A stretch of DNA of 64,000 bases from Evansella vedderi. GTDB lineage: Bacteria; Bacillota; Bacilli; Bacillales; Salisediminibacteriaceae. Every line of letters starts with the position of its first letter. Positions within the stretch are counted from its first letter, which is position 1. Positions 9,171 to 19,023 of the stretch are shown here, piece by piece. Made by a program: the position numbers and the translations under genes. Where the stretch lies: contig NZ_JAUSUG010000025.1 in assembly GCF_030813435.1 (NCBI RefSeq), forward strand, positions 1 through 64,000, read 5' to 3'. Below the pieces are notes generated by a model. That model was not told the DNA's origin. It did no database searches and was given only the letters and a program-made list of their open reading frames with translations.

Positions 9171-10253
9171 TTGTGGGTGAATGAAGTAGTTATATGGATT
9201 TTGGTTATCTTTATGTGTATCGGAGCGATAGATAAAATTTATGGTAATAAATTTGGCTATGGTAGAGCCTTTGAGGAGGGATTTATGGCAATGGGTCCCA
9301 TAGCTTTAGCGATGATTGGGATCATTTCCATCTCTCCTGTACTTGCGGATTTATTACGGCCAATAGTAACACCATTATTTACTTTCCTTGGAGCGGACCC
9401 CGCCATGTTTCCAGGGATTTTGTTGGCTATTGATATGGGAGGGTATTCCTTAGCAACGGAACTTGCTCAATCAGAAATGGCTGGTCAATTTTCCGGGATC
9501 ATTATTGCAACTTTAATCGGTCCGACTTTTGTTTTTACAGTACCTGTTGCTCTAGGTTTAATTAACAAAGAGGATAAAGCTATTTTTGCAAAAGGAATTC
9601 TTATTGGTTTAATACCCATACCAGTTGGGGCGTTTGTTGGCGGTTGGTTTGCTGGATTTCCTGCTGTATTTATACTCCTTCAACTAATCCCCTTAGTACT
9701 ATTTTCCACCTTTATTATCATTGGACTGATATTTTATACAGACAAGATGATAAAGGGATTTACCATCGTAGGGAAAGGAGTTGTGGCACTAATCACCGTT
9801 GGACTTGCCATAAGTATTGTGGAAACACTTACTGGTTTTTCTATCATTAAAGGTTTAACGCCACTTTCAGAAGGGGTTTATATTGTTGGAATAATTGCAA
9901 TTACCTTGGCAGGTGCCTTTCCACTCGTACACTTTTTAAAGAACGTATTAACAGGAATACTTCCCCCCCTGGCCAAAAAATTCGATACCTCAGAGATGAC
10001 TTTTATAGGGTTGATTACATCATTAGCCCATAGCATCCCTATGTTTAAACTTTTGCATCAAATGGATGAAAAGGGGAAGTTAATGAATATTGCCTTTGCA
10101 GTTAGTGGGGCATTTGTTCTTGGTGGTCATTTAGGGTTTACGGCATCCGTTGAACCTGATTTAATCTTTCCTATGATGCTCGGAAAGTTAGCGGCTGGGG
10201 TATTATCTGTTTGGTTAGCGTATACTCTTGGGAAAAAAGTATCAGGTTCATAA
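9171..10253 (+). CDS. eutH: Ethanolamine permease-like protein EutH
   Basis: A 360-residue, about 10-helix membrane protein with EutH signatures: WILVIFMCIGAIDKI at the start, MFPGILLAIDMGGYSLA, IATLIGPTFVFTVPVALGLI and the C-terminal LGGHLGFTASVEPDLI. EutH imports ethanolamine in enteric and Gram-positive eut loci. No ammonia-lyase or microcompartment gene is present, so it is an orphan copy, possibly serving another amine. TTG at 9171 has AGGTG 6 nt upstream; GTG at 9177 (MNEVVIW) is a good alternative start. The gene ends with a hairpin at 10279-10309. Confidence 0.9.
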   Translation: MWVNEVVIWILVIFMCIGAIDKIYGNKFGYGRAFEEGFMAMGPIALAMIGIISISPVLADLLRPIVTPLFTFLGADPAMFPGILLAIDMGGYSLATELAQSEMAGQFSGIIIATLIGPTFVFTVPVALGLINKEDKAIFAKGILIGLIPIPVGAFVGGWFAGFPAVFILLQLIPLVLFSTFIIIGLIFYTDKMIKGFTIVGKGVVALITVGLAISIVETLTGFSIIKGLTPLSEGVYIVGIIAITLAGAFPLVHFLKNVLTGILPPLAKKFDTSEMTFIGLITSLAHSIPMFKLLHQMDEKGKLMNIAFAVSGAFVLGGHLGFTASVEPDLIFPMMLGKLAAGVLSVWLAYTLGKKVSGS

Positions 10254-10268
10254 CATAATGGATGGTTT

Positions 10269-10511
10269 TTATTCTTCTGCTGGCTTATGTTGGCCAGCTT
10301 TCCTTTTTTGTTGGATCCACTCCTTAATAGAAAAGCTTGCTTTATTTTTTTTCTCCTCTCCATCTGTTCCTTGTTGATACTTTAGTAAAGTGCTTTGATG
10401 CTTTTTCATTTTCTTCTCGTGTCTTGCGCTTCCATAATAATAGGCTTTGGCACAGTGCCATTTTTCCAGAAATGTGTGCCAAGCTATGAATAACCTCTCC
10501 TTTTTACTCAA
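10269..10511 (-). CDS. Small basic protein, unknown function
   Basis: An 80-residue, strongly basic soluble protein (many Lys and Arg; motifs AWHTFLEKWHCAKAYYYG and IKEWIQQKRK). It starts with TTG at 10511, 7 nt after GGGGGG, which makes it credible. It converges on eutH; the eutH terminator hairpin is encoded inside its last codons. Family unknown. Alternative: a fortuitous frame, but the start signal and codon use argue for a gene. Confidence 0.6.
   Translation of the reverse strand: MSKKERLFIAWHTFLEKWHCAKAYYYGSARHEKKMKKHQSTLLKYQQGTDGEEKKNKASFSIKEWIQQKRKAGQHKPAEE
10279..10309 (+). terminator. Terminator of eutH
   Basis: GCTGGC (10279-10284) pairs with GCCAGC (10293-10298), followed by TTTCCTTTTTT. 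It overlaps the 3' end of the convergent gene. Confidence 0.75.
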
Positions 10512-10737
10512 TTGTTATCCCCCCAAAGAGCAGATTAAAGGGTTAAAAATTAACTTTGTAGTTCAATTATTATACCCTTTTACTTAATCTTTGATAAAAA
10601 AAATTATTGGCATGACCTAACGTTGTGTTAGTAGAATTATATTTAGATATTATTCGTTTAGAACTTATCATTGATTACTTTGGAAATACTTGAATTTTGC
10701 TCATAGTGGAATCAGCCAACTAGGGGAATTATTAGAG
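10512..10737. other. AT-rich intergenic stretch
   Basis: Apart from the Shine-Dalgarno of the minus-strand gene at its left edge, I see only AT-rich DNA with no convincing ORF, hairpin or promoter pair. Confidence 0.5.
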
Positions 10738-11060
10738 AGACCTCCATGCAAGTGAAGTTTAGCCCACTGAAAAAGATAAAAAGCGGAGGCCACTGAAAAA
10801 GTCAATTTGAACAGTGGCAATGGCTTCGCTCGTTGCACGCCTTATATGAGAAACCCACTCATATAAGGCTTTGAAAACATTGCAACGGCTCCGCTCATTG
10901 CTTCAAGGCCACTGAAAAAGATAAAAAGCGATCTTTTTCAGTGGCCTCAGTGAAGTTTGCACCATGGAGTATGAAAATACAAGTTTTTATTGCAGTTGGT
11001 TTGAGCGGAAAGGGAGTGGGCTGCAGCGAATACCAACACAGTATTTGTATTTTCAAGGGA
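10738..11060. repeat. Repeat family E, interrupted copy
   Basis: The left part (CCTCCATGCAAGTGAAGTTT, 10741-10760) and the right part (from GCACCATGGAGTATGAAAAT at 10959 to about 11060, with the ending GTATTTTCA) together match the family E copies at 61694 and 61894. The middle, 10761-10948, is a separate inserted element. Confidence 0.75.
10761..10948. mobile_element. Family B element inserted in family E, with 10-bp target duplication
   Basis: This 188-bp element starts at AGCCCACTGAAAAAGAT and ends with the complementary ATCTTTTTCAGTGGCCT. The target AGTGAAGTTT appears just before it (10751-10760) and just after it (10949-10958). Removing the insert and one duplicate restores the uninterrupted family E sequence seen at 61694. 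It contains two further internal hairpins and no ORF. Confidence 0.85.
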
Positions 11061-11069
11061 GAACATAAG

Positions 11070-11099
11070 CAAAAAAGCAGTTTCTTTCATCGAAACTGC
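11070..11099 (-). terminator. Terminator of the response-regulator gene
   Basis: On the minus strand GCAGTTTC (11099-11092) pairs with GAAACTGC (11084-11077), followed by a run of T (11076-11070). Confidence 0.85.
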
Positions 11100-11120
11100 C
11101 AATGGAAAAAGTTCATAAGC

Positions 11121-11513
11121 TTATACTTTAAATGGAGAGTTAAACCGTTCCTCAAAATACTTATAGATAATATCTCGAATAGTAATTTCACTTATAGGTT
11201 TTTGGATAAAGCTATAGGCTCCTAACAGTTTTGATTTCTTTAAGTGGGCCTGTCCGCTTGTAGACGATGCCATGATCACTTTGATATGAGGATACTGTTG
11301 ATGTATTTCCTTTAGTGCTGCAATTCCATCTTTGTTAGGCATAATAATATCCATAAATACAAGGTCAGGCTTCTTTTCATGGCAGATGGAAATAGCCTCG
11401 TCTCCATCAGAGGCTTCGAATATTGATTTTATACCGATCGTATGTAATGTTTCTATCATTTGCATCCGTGCCGACTTTGAGTCATCACACACAAGAATGG
11501 ATAGATCATCCAC
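11121..11513 (-). CDS. CheY-like single-domain response regulator
   Basis: A 130-residue receiver domain with no output domain. The acidic pair is in VCDDSKSARM, the phospho-acceptor Asp in LVFMDIIMPNKDG, the conserved Ser/Thr in VIMASST and the Lys in SFIQKPI. The start is a GTG at 11513 with GAGGGGGG 6 nt upstream; longer frames start before the ribosome site. It may act in chemotaxis-like or phosphorelay signalling; no kinase is adjacent, although the PAS kinase at 6606 is nearby. It is monocistronic, with a terminator at 11070-11099. Confidence 0.9.
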   Translation of the reverse strand: MDDLSILVCDDSKSARMQMIETLHTIGIKSIFEASDGDEAISICHEKKPDLVFMDIIMPNKDGIAALKEIHQQYPHIKVIMASSTSGQAHLKKSKLLGAYSFIQKPISEITIRDIIYKYFEERFNSPFKV

Positions 11514-11794
11514 TTGGAACCCCCCTCTAAATAAGACAAAAAACAAAAGAAACTAGTATTCTATTTTATTTTATCATAGAAAAATAATAGAATTTACATG
11601 ATTGAACAAATTGTTAAATGATTTTAATAAAGTCGAATTGAACGGGTTTGTGTCGAAAAAATGAACTACATAATGTAGATCATTTATAGGTGATAATATT
11701 AAGGAAAAAGGTTAAGACTTAATTATTGCATTTATGTATTCATCATATTAGATTAGAAAAAACAGTGTTTATGTTAGATGAAAGGATGAAACAG

Positions 11795-13330
11795 ATGAGT
11801 CCCTTAGATATGTCTAAGTTTGAAAAGAAAGTAATCATAAGAAATATTCGTACAGAAGATATAGATAAAATTATTGAGCTCTCTAAGATGTGTTTTCCTA
11901 AAATGATCCCTTGGAAAAGGGAGCAACTAGAGAGTCATCTATCTATGTTTCCGGAAGGACAATTTTGTGTGGAGCTAGAAGGAGAAATTATTGGATCATG
12001 CTCAAGTTTAGTCATTAACTTTGATGAGTATGATGATCAACATACATGGGATGAAGTTACCGATGAAGGTTTTATAACCAATCATGATCCCGAAGGTTAT
12101 AATTTATATGGTATTGAAGTGGCGGTACACCCTGAGTTTCGAAGAATGAAAATTGGCCGGAGATTATACGAAGCACGAAAAGATTTAGCACGAAGAATGA
12201 ATCTAAAAAGCATCATTATCGGAGGGCGTATTCCTAATTATAATAAATACGTAAAAGAAATGACTCCTCGGGAATATGTGGAGGAGGTTATGCATCATAA
12301 CATATATGACCCAGTTTTAACCTTTCAGGTGATGAATGGATTTACATTGAAAAGGGTAAACAAAGACTATTTAGAAGATGATAAGGCATCCATGAAATAC
12401 GCAACGTTAATGGAATGGAATAATGTTGATTATCGTCCAACATCTAAGCGGCATTTTAAGACAGCCTTTCCCGTTAGAATTTGTGCCATTCAATATATGA
12501 TGAAGAAAATCGATTCCTTCGAGGAATTTGCCCAGCAATGTGAATATTATGCGGACGTTGGTGCAAGCTACAACTCTGACTTTGTTGTTTTCCCTGAAAT
12601 TTTTACGACTCAGCTCCTATCTTTTATTGAAGAAAAAAGTCCAAGCCAGGCAATTAGAAGGTTAACAGAGTATACGGAGGATTACATTAATGTATTTACG
12701 GAACTAGCTATAAAATATAATGTAAACATTATTGGTGGTTCTCACTTTGTGGAGGAAGATGGCAAGATATTTAATATTGCTTACCTATTCCGAAGAGACG
12801 GAACCATTGAAAAGCAATATAAAATTCATATTACCCCAAATGAACGTAAATTTTGGGGAATTCATGGAGGCGACAAGGTAGAGGTATTTGATACGGATTG
12901 TGGTAAAATTGCTATCCAAATTTGTTATGATATTGAATTCCCTGAGCTTGCCCGTATTGCTACAGAAAAAGGTGCTAATATTATTTTCACACCATTCTGT
13001 ACAGATGAACGTCAAGGTTATCTCCGAGTGAGATATTGTGCCCAAGCGCGAGCGGTAGAAAATCAAATTTACACAATGATTGCAGGAACAGTAGGGAACT
13101 TAACCCATGTGGAAAATATGGATATCCAGTACGCTCAATCTGGTATCTTTACTCCTTCTGATTTCCCATTCCCTAGGGATGCTATTGTTGGGGAGTGTAA
13201 TCCTAACATTGAAACAGTAGTAGTTGGAGATGTGGATTTAGAACTATTGCGACGTCATCGGAAATCGGGAAATGTTACCCAATGGCGGGATCGAAGAAAA
13301 GACCTGTACGAAATCAAGTACAACTGCTAA
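11795..13330 (+). CDS. yhcX: GNAT acetyltransferase-nitrilase fusion, YhcX type
   Basis: The protein has 511 residues. Residues about 10-200 form a GNAT domain (acetyl-CoA loop around VAVHPEFRRMKIGRRLYEA). Residues about 225-500 form a carbon-nitrogen hydrolase with the Glu in FPEIFTTQ, Lys in YKIHITPNE and Cys in IQICYDIEFPE. The same fusion and size occur in B. subtilis YhcX; an amidase or nitrilase-type reaction is expected and the true substrate is not settled. I chose ATG 11795, 9 nt after AAAGGA; ATG 11786 is weaker. A very strong terminator follows at 13331-13360. Confidence 0.9.
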   Translation: MSPLDMSKFEKKVIIRNIRTEDIDKIIELSKMCFPKMIPWKREQLESHLSMFPEGQFCVELEGEIIGSCSSLVINFDEYDDQHTWDEVTDEGFITNHDPEGYNLYGIEVAVHPEFRRMKIGRRLYEARKDLARRMNLKSIIIGGRIPNYNKYVKEMTPREYVEEVMHHNIYDPVLTFQVMNGFTLKRVNKDYLEDDKASMKYATLMEWNNVDYRPTSKRHFKTAFPVRICAIQYMMKKIDSFEEFAQQCEYYADVGASYNSDFVVFPEIFTTQLLSFIEEKSPSQAIRRLTEYTEDYINVFTELAIKYNVNIIGGSHFVEEDGKIFNIAYLFRRDGTIEKQYKIHITPNERKFWGIHGGDKVEVFDTDCGKIAIQICYDIEFPELARIATEKGANIIFTPFCTDERQGYLRVRYCAQARAVENQIYTMIAGTVGNLTHVENMDIQYAQSGIFTPSDFPFPRDAIVGECNPNIETVVVGDVDLELLRRHRKSGNVTQWRDRRKDLYEIKYNC

Positions 13331-13360
13331 AATGTGCGGGACCCGGTCCCGCACATTTTT
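13331..13360. terminator. Strong terminator after yhcX
   Basis: AATGTGCGGGACC (13331-13343) pairs perfectly with 13345-13357, flanked by A-run and T-run, so it could work in both directions. Confidence 0.9.
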
Positions 13361-13426
13361 GTGAACAAAATAGTTTATTGTTGTGGGGAAATGTCTACCC
13401 TTATATACGGAAGGGTGGAATAATGC

Positions 13427-13864
13427 ATGACGGAACAAAGAAAAAGTATAGAGAGGAAACAATTTTTCCCCTCTACAATTGGTATAGTTTCTATATTGTT
13501 TATGTTAATCATCATAGGGTATCAACTTATGGAAGACCCGAATCGACCGGAGCCCTCACAAAATAGTTCTTTAGAAGAGTGGCATGTGGAATGGACGGCT
13601 AAGGATTTACCAATAGAAGTAGATCTACCTTCTACTCTCCAGATAATAGTAATGGACGAGGCAAATAAGTGGGTGAAGAATGCAAAAGTAAAAACAGTGA
13701 TTCAGAATAACTCTCAAGTAGAAGAGCTCCAATTTGTACCTGTGGAGGATGGTCTTTATGAGGCCAGGGTGCTTTTCTCCTCACCAGGACTATGGAGAGG
13801 AACCTTAACGGTACAGCAAGGAGAAGATACCATAAATCAACCAATCGAAATAACAGTTAAATAA
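13427..13864 (+). CDS. Membrane-anchored FixH/YtkA-like protein
   Basis: A 145-residue protein with one N-terminal membrane helix (about 17-34) and an extracellular beta-rich domain of the YtkA/FixH type, seen in VDLPSTLQIIVMDEANKWVKNAKV and GLYEARVLFSSPGLWRGTLTV. FixH-like domains accompany cytochrome oxidase or copper handling; no such gene is adjacent, so the role is open. Its ATG follows GGGTGGAATAATGC. A family D repeat follows directly. Confidence 0.75.
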   Translation: MTEQRKSIERKQFFPSTIGIVSILFMLIIIGYQLMEDPNRPEPSQNSSLEEWHVEWTAKDLPIEVDLPSTLQIIVMDEANKWVKNAKVKTVIQNNSQVEELQFVPVEDGLYEARVLFSSPGLWRGTLTVQQGEDTINQPIEITVK

Positions 13865-13879
13865 TTGTTAAAAGTCTCT

Positions 13880-14068
13880 CTAAAAGATTGCTGAAAAAAT
13901 ATCGTTTGGCTTGGATCTGCTACAGGCGTAATGTCACCTTCCTGGTTCCGCGGGCAACGCCTCAGCCTCCTCGGGCCATGTTTCTTCCTCTGCACCTGCG
14001 ATTACTCGTCGCTGGAGTCGCCGCCTTCCGCTTCTCCAAGCTTGTTAAATGTTTACGTAACAGCCATA
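13880..14068. repeat. Repeat family D with GC-rich cassette
   Basis: It shares TTGGCTTGGATCTGCTACAGGC at its left (matching 63198-63220) and CTTCCGCTTCTCCAAGCTT at its right, with the cassette TTCCGCGGGCAACGCCTCAG inside. It also contains the small hairpin TGCGATTACTCGTCGC. No coding potential. Confidence 0.75.
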
Positions 14069-14114
14069 CGAAATAAAAGCTTTGCTGTTAAAAGAATTAG
14101 TTAGTAAGGGGTTA

Positions 14115-14143
14115 TTGACAGAAAATTAGAATATTGATTTAAT
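14115..14143 (+). promoter_or_regulatory. Sigma-A promoter of glpK
   Basis: TTGACA (14115-14120), a 17-bp spacer, then TTTAAT (14138-14143). It lies immediately upstream of the leader terminator. Confidence 0.75.
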
Positions 14144-14181
14144 TGTTTATAAGAAAAAGAAAATAATTTCTAAAAGGATAA

Positions 14182-14236
14182 GGCCGATAAAAATTCGTAT
14201 CTAATGGTTAGATAGCAATTTTTGTTGGTCTTTTTT
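14182..14236 (+). promoter_or_regulatory. Leader terminator of glpK, probable GlpP antitermination site
   Basis: A long inverted repeat (14182-14204 with 14208-14230, about 20 pairs) followed by TTTTTT sits between promoter and gene. In B. subtilis, glp leaders carry such terminators and are read through when GlpP binds glycerol-3-phosphate. The fold is seen; GlpP control is inferred from family knowledge. Confidence 0.75.
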
Positions 14237-14240
14237 ATAG

Positions 14241-15749
<1,509 letters not shown>

Positions 15750-15773
15750 TAGTAATCGTGTCAGGATATTTAG

Positions 15774-15858
15774 AGAGACCGCTACATACTAGTAAAGGAG
15801 CAGGAAGGTATTGTCTTCCATTCTAGCTATGTTGTGGTCTCTTTTCATTTCTTTTTTC
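15774..15858 (+). terminator. Probable terminator after glpK
   Basis: AGAGACCGCTACATA pairs with its near complement ending GGTCTCT at 15842; an inner hairpin (GGAAGGTATTGTCTTCC) and a T-rich tail follow. Confidence 0.55.
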
Positions 15859-15910
15859 TCTGCGATTACTCGTCGCAGGAAAGAAATACTCCTACAATTA
15901 TTTATCGCAT

Positions 15911-16207
15911 AGAAACGATGGTGTTATTGAAGAATATTGATTGTCTTGGATACGCTACAGGCGGACCAATTACACCTAAGGGCAGCCCACGTCCTGTGGG
16001 CAACGACGTAATGTCGCCATCCTGGCTCCCGCGGGCAATGCTTCAGCCTCCTCGGGAAAAACTGTGTCTCTTCCTCTACAAGCATAGCTTCGTAGCGCAT
16101 GCGTCGAGACAACTCGTAGCAAACTCTAGAAGCTATGCTCGTCGCTGGAGTCGACGCCTTCCGCTTCTCCAAGCTAATAAAAAAATAAAATTTATGAAAA
16201 TAGCCTA
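15911..16207. repeat. Repeat family D, long copy, between glpK and glpD
   Basis: The left end CTTGGATACGCTACAGGCGGAC and the right end TTCCGCTTCTCCAAGCT match 63202-63330. The interior has the GC-rich cassette (from about 16029), plus an extra hairpin around AGCATAGCTTCGTAGCGCATGC. It ends 15 bases before the glpD start and must form the glpD leader. Confidence 0.75.
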
Positions 16208-16222
16208 GAAAAAAGGGTGAGG

Positions 16223-17929
16223 ATGTTGGAAAAAGCTTTTTCTGGACTCGAAAGAAAGAAATACTTAAAGGAATTGAGTTCAAAGGAATTAGATATCTTG
16301 ATCATTGGCGGTGGAATTACTGGCGCCGGAATTGCCCTTGATGCCATATCAAGAGGGTATTCTGCTGGTTTAATAGAAATGCAGGATTTTGCTGCAGGAA
16401 CATCTAGCCGATCAACTAAGCTTGTTCATGGTGGACTTCGGTATTTAAAGCAACTAGAAATAAAGCTAGTATCTGAGGTTGGTAAGGAGCGAGCCATCGT
16501 ATATGAGAACGCTCCCCATGTTACAACTCCCGAATGGATGCTACTTCCTATTATAAAGGGTGGGACATTTGGTAAATTTACCACTTCATTTGGTTTAAAA
16601 ATATATGATTATTTAGCGCAAGTAAAAAAGCATGAAAAACGAAGGATGCTTAACAGAGAACAAACCATAGCTAAAGAACCACTGATAAGAAAGGAAGGGT
16701 TGAAAGGGAGCGGGCTATATGCAGAATATAGGACGGATGATGCTCGACTAACGATAGAGGTTTTAAAAAAAGCTGTAGCGCTAGGAGCGACTGCAGTTAA
16801 TTATGCAAAGGTAGAGAAATTTTTGTATGAAAATGGGAAGGTTGTAGGAGTGGTTGCCCAAGATCTATTAACAAAAGAAGAGTACCACATTCGTGCTAGG
16901 AAAGTCGTTAATGCAACAGGACCTTGGGTCGATACATTGAGGAAGGAGGATCGTTCGAAAAAAGAGAAATACCTCCATTTAACAAAGGGAACTCATATCG
17001 TCATTGACCAATCTAGATTTCCTTTAAAGCAGGCAGTATATTTCGATACGCCAAAGGATGGGAGAATGATCTTTGCTATCCCCCGGCAAGGGAAAACATA
17101 TATTGGAACAACAGATACGACGTATGTGGGGGATCTTGCCAACCCTCATATGACTGAGGGGGATTTGAATTATATTCTCAACGCCGTAAACTATATGTTC
17201 CCAGATGTAAAACTTACAAGGGAGGACGTGGAGTCCAGTTGGGCTGGATTACGTCCATTAATTCATGAAGAAGGAAAAACTGCCTCTGAAATTTCTAGAA
17301 AGGATGAAATTTTTATTTCAGAGTCAGGTCTTCTCTCCATTGCAGGGGGAAAATTAACGGGATATCGCAAAATGGCAGAAAAAATTGTTGATCTCATTGA
17401 AAAGCAATGGGGCACAGTTACCCCATGTAAGACGGCAAAATTAACTCTTGCCGGCGGGGATGTTGGTGGATCAGAGGACTTCCCCTTATTTGTAAAAAAA
17501 TATTCGCGGTTAGGTGAAGAGTTAGGTCTAGGGAAAGAAGAGGCCTTGAAGTTAACAAAGCTCTATGGATCCAATGTAAAAAAAGTTTATAAAATAGTGG
17601 AAGAAAAAAGGGAGCTTGCCAAAAAATATCGCTTACCTAAAGAAGTGTTTGCTACTCTTTTTTATGGAATAGAGGATGAAATGGTAGTCTCACCAGTTGA
17701 TTTTTTTAATAGGAGAACAGGGGCTTTACTATTTAATATTCAATGGGTGAAAAAATGGAAAAAAGGAGTGCTTCAATACATGTCAGACTACTTTCAGTGG
17801 TCTAATGAGCAAATAGATAGTTATAGGTTAGAGCTAGAAAGGGCGATGGCATTTGCCGAAGAGACAGCTGAAAGGGTGGAATCAAAAGGGAAAAATAGAA
17901 ACACCATTTCCGTTAACTTTCGACGATAA
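16223..17929 (+). CDS. glpD: Aerobic glycerol-3-phosphate dehydrogenase
   Basis: A FAD enzyme that oxidises glycerol-3-phosphate to dihydroxyacetone phosphate and feeds electrons to quinone at the membrane (568 residues). The FAD-binding motif is DILIIGGGITGAGIALDA; further family blocks are GTSSRSTKLVHGGLRYL, NATGPWVDT, IPRQGKTYIGTTDT and SIAGGKLTGYRKMAE. ATG 16223 follows GGGTGAGG; GTG 16217 is inside that site. It works with glpK at 14253. Unlike glpK, no leader terminator is seen, and the region upstream is occupied by a repeat. Confidence 0.96.
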   Translation: MLEKAFSGLERKKYLKELSSKELDILIIGGGITGAGIALDAISRGYSAGLIEMQDFAAGTSSRSTKLVHGGLRYLKQLEIKLVSEVGKERAIVYENAPHVTTPEWMLLPIIKGGTFGKFTTSFGLKIYDYLAQVKKHEKRRMLNREQTIAKEPLIRKEGLKGSGLYAEYRTDDARLTIEVLKKAVALGATAVNYAKVEKFLYENGKVVGVVAQDLLTKEEYHIRARKVVNATGPWVDTLRKEDRSKKEKYLHLTKGTHIVIDQSRFPLKQAVYFDTPKDGRMIFAIPRQGKTYIGTTDTTYVGDLANPHMTEGDLNYILNAVNYMFPDVKLTREDVESSWAGLRPLIHEEGKTASEISRKDEIFISESGLLSIAGGKLTGYRKMAEKIVDLIEKQWGTVTPCKTAKLTLAGGDVGGSEDFPLFVKKYSRLGEELGLGKEEALKLTKLYGSNVKKVYKIVEEKRELAKKYRLPKEVFATLFYGIEDEMVVSPVDFFNRRTGALLFNIQWVKKWKKGVLQYMSDYFQWSNEQIDSYRLELERAMAFAEETAERVESKGKNRNTISVNFRR

Positions 17930-18048
17930 TAAATAAGGTAGTAAATAAGTCGTGAAAGCGGTGTCACATTATACCTAGTAAAAGACAATCGAATATTTAG
18001 TTGGTCAGGTAGTAGTATTTAGACAAAACTAGCAAATTACTTGTTAAA

Positions 18049-18084
18049 AATAGAAAAATATGACTATTTTCTATTGTTTTTTTT
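18049..18084 (+). terminator. Terminator-like hairpin downstream of glpD
   Basis: AATAGAAAAATA pairs with TATTTTCTATT (18065-18075), followed by eight T. It is about 120 bases from the glpD stop. Confidence 0.55.
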
Positions 18085-18188
18085 ACAAAATTACCTATAA
18101 TAGTATTTATTAAGGTTTTGGTGAGGGATAACACATTCCCTAATAACAAGTACATTTGTCCTATAAATAAGTCTTTTACGAGAAGCGA

Positions 18189-18395
18189 GTGAGTGACATG
18201 GGGATTCATTACCATTTAATAAAGCAAATGGAAGCGAAAAGAAAACAGATGATTCGTTCAGCCAATGTCTATGGTTTCACATCAAAGCAAACAGTTCAAT
18301 ACAGCCAAGAGCTTGACCATTTAATGAATATATATAGAAGGTTGACAGTGGGAACGCCAAATAACAAAACGGAAAGAACAGAAGTTTTCCAATAA
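18189..18395 (+). CDS. Spo0E-like aspartyl-phosphate phosphatase
   Basis: A 65-68 residue helical hairpin protein with the Spo0E-family core SQELDHLMNIYRR (family pattern S-x-E-L-D-x-L-I). Such proteins remove phosphate from Spo0A-P and so delay sporulation. The start is uncertain: GTG 18189 or ATG 18198; the Shine-Dalgarno is weak for both. It is monocistronic, with a clear terminator at 18408-18442. The partner is inferred from the family. Confidence 0.82.
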   Translation: MSDMGIHYHLIKQMEAKRKQMIRSANVYGFTSKQTVQYSQELDHLMNIYRRLTVGTPNNKTERTEVFQ

Positions 18396-18407
18396 AAATA
18401 TAGTATC

Positions 18408-18442
18408 ATACACCCTCACATGGAAAGAAGGGTGTATTTTCT
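18408..18442 (+). terminator. Terminator after the Spo0E-like gene
   Basis: ATACACCCT (18408-18416) pairs with AGGGTGTAT (18429-18437), followed by TTTTCTTT. Confidence 0.8.
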
Positions 18443-18528
18443 TTGGAGGATATATATTAACTTTGTACATGCTTGAATTTGATATATACTGTATTTTATA
18501 AGCTACTAGGAGAAAGGGCGGAATACAT

Positions 18529-19023
18529 ATGCAAGTAAAAATGGCTAACTTACCAGGAATTGGTAAAAAGTTTTCTTTTATTACAGCACAAAACAGCATG
18601 ATTGTGTTAATTGTTCACCACACTGGAAAAAGGGAATTGTATTTCTTCCATGATCAGGATAATGATGAGGCTGATTTTGCCATCGACCTAACGGCTGATG
18701 AAACAAGAGAATTAGGAGCGCATCTCTTAGGGGCTATGTTTCAGCCAGTTGACGTGGACAAAATGAAGCTGTTGAAGAGCCAAATTGTGACAGAGTGGAT
18801 TAAACTAGATAAACATTCGTCAATAGTTAATAAGACCATTAGTCAATCTGAGGTTCGTAAAAAGACTGGTGTTTCTATTGTTGGTATTTTCAGAGATAAC
18901 GATGTTATTGCAAGTCCAGGGTTGGATGAAGTGTTATTAGAGGGTGATACGGTTATGGTTATTGGTAAACAGGAGGAAATATCTAAATTTGAAGCTCTAT
19001 GTGAAGGTAAGGAGATTTCCTAG
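18529..19023 (+). CDS. khtT: K+/H+ antiporter regulatory subunit KhtT
   Basis: A 164-residue cytoplasmic protein that fits KhtT (YhaT) of B. subtilis in size and order. It has an N-terminal domain with GIGKKFSFITAQ and HHTGKRELYFF, and a C-terminal TrkA-C (RCK-C) domain at about 75-160 (VNKTISQSEVRKKTGVSIVGIFR, LLEGDTVMVIGK). KhtT gates KhtU and binds c-di-AMP in B. subtilis. The stop overlaps the khtU start by one base. The third B. subtilis partner, khtS, is not present. An upstream TTGTAC-N16-TATACT is a possible promoter. Confidence 0.9.
   Translation: MQVKMANLPGIGKKFSFITAQNSMIVLIVHHTGKRELYFFHDQDNDEADFAIDLTADETRELGAHLLGAMFQPVDVDKMKLLKSQIVTEWIKLDKHSSIVNKTISQSEVRKKTGVSIVGIFRDNDVIASPGLDEVLLEGDTVMVIGKQEEISKFEALCEGKEIS

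Noticed and set aside
10941-11225. A 94-codon plus-strand frame over a repeat and the end of the response-regulator gene
   Set aside because: It lies in family E repeat DNA, overlaps the terminator and antisense end of the CheY-like gene, has no ribosome site and no protein-like composition.
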